Assembly: GCF_021347895.1 (NCBI RefSeq)
Contig: NC_067125.1
Coordinates: 23,539,621-23,603,620 of the forward strand
Direction of reading: 5' to 3'
Length of the DNA: 64,000 nt
From: Acanthochromis polyacanthus
Taxonomy: Eukaryota; Chordata; Actinopteri; Pomacentridae
In this document: piece by piece, positions 62,200 through 64,000 of the stretch
Layout of the letters: every line of letters begins with the position of its first letter
How positions within the stretch are numbered: position 1 is the first letter of the stretch
Translations under genes and position numbers: made by a program
The notes under the pieces: model-generated
What the model was told of the DNA's origin: nothing
The model's database searches: none
The model's input: the letters and a program-made list of their open reading frames with translations, nothing else

Positions 62200-62435
62200 T
62201 TTTAGCTTCGTTGCTCAGTGCTTTGTACATCCATTTTAATGTCTATGTTGTGTTTTGTCATGACTCTGTTTGTCTGGTACTCAGTGTTATATTGCATTGT
62301 TAAATTGTCTAATATAGGTTCCTTAGAATGTTGTTTGTCAGTGACTCAATGTTGTCTTGTAATGTTGTTTAAGGACAGGTCTCTCTTGAGAATGAGACTA
62401 CCTGTATAAATGAAAGCTAAATTTAAAAAAAAAAA
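62200..62435 (+). mobile_element. Probable LINE 3-prime end (CR1/L2-like)
   Basis: 'aggacaggtctctcttgaga' followed by 'atgagactacctgtataaat' and a terminal A run resembles the 3-prime untranslated end of fish L2-type LINEs ('ctcttgaaaaagag...cctggttaaataaa'). No coding part remains. Confidence 0.4.
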
Positions 62436-62439
62436 TGCT

Positions 62440-63837
62440 GCTTGCCAATTATGAACTGTGTAAACATAGGTGTGAAGACCTTGAAATCTCCATGTATCTT
62501 AAACATACTTCCAGGACATTAAATGGCACAATTATGTATTTTATGGGAGGGAACAAATTCGCTAATAAAAACTTCGTGAATTAGAACAAAGAAGATGATA
62601 ATGTCTTGTATCATTCGGTGATGTTCAGCCCAGATAACGATGCATCCAAACAGCTCTGCTACCATGCAGGGGCAGTCGGCCGCACTGGGTTCATTGCTCT
62701 GCTGTGACGAACAGCAGCCTGTCACTTTGTAATGTCAGAGATACTGCTGCAGAACAATGCTGACAGGGCCTGTTAACCATCACACTCATGTGATGTGGAA
62801 TGTATGTAAACAGACTATCAAGAAAACAAGATAGCTGGATTTCCCTTGCCCCAATCGCGTGGTTAAATTATTTAGCTCCTAGCCTATAAAATCAAAGTTG
62901 TACTTTATTGTTGGAGTCTTGCTGTAGTTGACCTGTTTAGGGGCAGTGTGTAGCCACTCCAGTTCTGTAGCTACAGGCTCAAACACGGCGGCCAGAATAC
63001 TGCTAGTATTACCCTGCATGTGCTTTGCTAGTTGTTGATCAGTATGAATTAAAACCAACACGTTTACATATGCGACTTCAACCTGGTCACTGTATATTCA
63101 CACAGCATGTCAGTATTAGGATATTTCCCTATTCTTTACCTCATTATTCACCGACAGACCCCTTCTGAAAATTAAGTTCTTTGACTTTGTGAACATGTTC
63201 ATATGATGTTTTTGTGTGCTAGAAGACACATCATAAGTGAAATTCACAGTCAACACCATGGCTAGTCATTTCCACATTGAAAGTGTGGTATTCTGATGCC
63301 AATCTCAATTCACACAAACTTAATCAGTTGCCCTGTCAGTGTGCAAGCTGTGGCTTGATCTTGTTAGTATTCTTCTTCACAGCTGGTTCCAACATGTATG
63401 GCAGAATTACTGCAATATTCCATTGTGTAGCATAGAGTAATTTTACAGTGTTTTGAGCAGAGTCTTAGGTAAGCTGGTGTGCTCGAGTGGCAGAGTTGGT
63501 GTAAATAGTCATTGCTCCTAGCATATTTGTGAATTAGAAACTGTAAAGAAATGTTGCTGCTTTTAGGAGAACACCTAGTGGTAAGATAAAATCTCAGAGT
63601 TCTTTTTGACATGGTTATTTGTGTGAGGCCAAGAGCAGGATGAGAGGGGCGGGGTCTTATTCAGAGGCTCACACAGCTGACTGCTTGTTAAAGGTCAGTA
63701 GGTAATAAGGTTGTGGATCACTAACTGCCCTCCATTATTATAAAAATTGTTATCCATGTGAGGTTAAAACAAACTAGCACAACAGACGAGCATGAATATG
63801 TGGTTTGCAAGTAAGGCTTTGCTGTGACCTGCTGTAG
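62440..63837. other. Non-coding stretch before the last exon candidate
   Basis: No repeat family or exon recognised. Confidence 0.4.
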
Positions 63838-63844
63838 CGTCCCC

Positions 63845-64000
63845 ATGTCCTTACCTCCTCATCTGCCAGCCAGGACGTTTGTTCAGGAGGATGACTGGAG
63901 ACTCAGAGAAAGCCCTCCAACAAAGAAGCAGCACTACACCTTCTGCTTCCCATTGCCACAGAAAAAAAATGACAGCCAGCCCACTGCCTTGTCAACATTT
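63845..64000 (+). CDS. Candidate first coding exon of an unidentified host gene (partial)
   Basis: An ATG at 63845 opens 52 codons with no stop up to the window edge: MSLPPHLPARTFVQEDDWRL, then RESPPTKKQHYTFCFPLP, then QKKNDSQPTALSTF. An acceptor-like GCTGTAG lies just upstream (exon would start at 63838) with a mixed pyrimidine stretch. The residues are mixed, charged and proline-rich rather than low-complexity, as in many disordered N-termini. I do not recognise the protein. The Kozak context is weak (C at -3). A 52-codon open stretch by chance is not rare, so confidence is moderate. It fits with the CpG-rich exon candidate ending at 48082 as exon 2 of one gene. Confidence 0.4.
   Translation, partial: MSLPPHLPARTFVQEDDWRLRESPPTKKQHYTFCFPLPQKKNDSQPTALSTF

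Larger units (their letters stand above)
48083..63837 (+). other. Candidate large first intron / non-coding DNA
   Basis: About 15.75 kb with no convincing coding exon on the + strand. It holds an unassigned minus-strand frame (49490-49825), a hAT MITE (55709-56540), a helicase-element remnant (56.6-57.15 kb) and a LINE 3-prime end (62.2-62.4 kb). Otherwise it is unremarkable and repeat-poor, unlike 30-44 kb. Treating it as one intron is inference. Confidence 0.3.

Overview
The window is vertebrate nuclear DNA and almost certainly from a teleost fish. It has no operons and only one candidate host gene. It is packed with repeat classes typical of ray-finned fish: Tc1/mariner elements and their miniatures, hAT elements, CR1/L2-like LINE ends, tRNA-headed SINE-like repeats, long (TG)n tracts and the 'agctgcaagcagcgatgg' repeat. 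The species cannot be read from the sequence. Family names are from memory; boundaries, inverted repeats, target duplications and reading frames are read from the bases.

Layout. 1-10 kb: an interspersed repeat, a truncated LINE beside a 227-bp MITE, a decayed Tc1 copy (5073-6519), an internally deleted hAT (6803-7505), and a complete Tc1 element (8132-9767) with ~213-bp terminal inverted repeats and an uninterrupted 344-aa DD34E transposase. 10-31 kb: three copies of one dispersed repeat, a MITE-like element (12686-13233), a RecQ-like-helicase element remnant (13.87-14.33 kb), LINE and SINE pieces, a coiled-coil pseudogene (27.2-27.8 kb), and two matching hairpin/TTAGGG-like/(TG)n modules (30.4-31.1 kb).

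33.15-43.17 kb is the most unusual region: four head-to-tail units of about 2303 bp, each made of diverged modules that open with AGGTGGCGC, each ending in an A/AAT tail. Units 2 and 4 are followed by two and four copies of a 100-bp minisatellite. All six copies read as identical, and each can fold on paper into a three-armed cloverleaf. Seven exact CTCF-consensus matches lie in the array, all in one orientation.

44-64 kb: a foldback element with 108-bp inverted repeats and a 7-bp direct flank (43968-44499), a CpG-rich segment with two CCAAT boxes and a splice donor (47.76-48.09 kb), a long non-coding stretch with a hAT MITE and a second helicase remnant, and at the right edge an acceptor-like site followed by an ATG and 52 open codons (63845-64000). 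A simple model is a host gene on the + strand with a non-coding first exon near 48.08 kb, a ~15.75-kb first intron and its first coding exon at the right edge. This is inference; the product is not recognised.

No rRNA, CRISPR array, prokaryotic gene or viral gene was seen. Apart from the Tc1 transposase, no complete protein-coding gene is supported.
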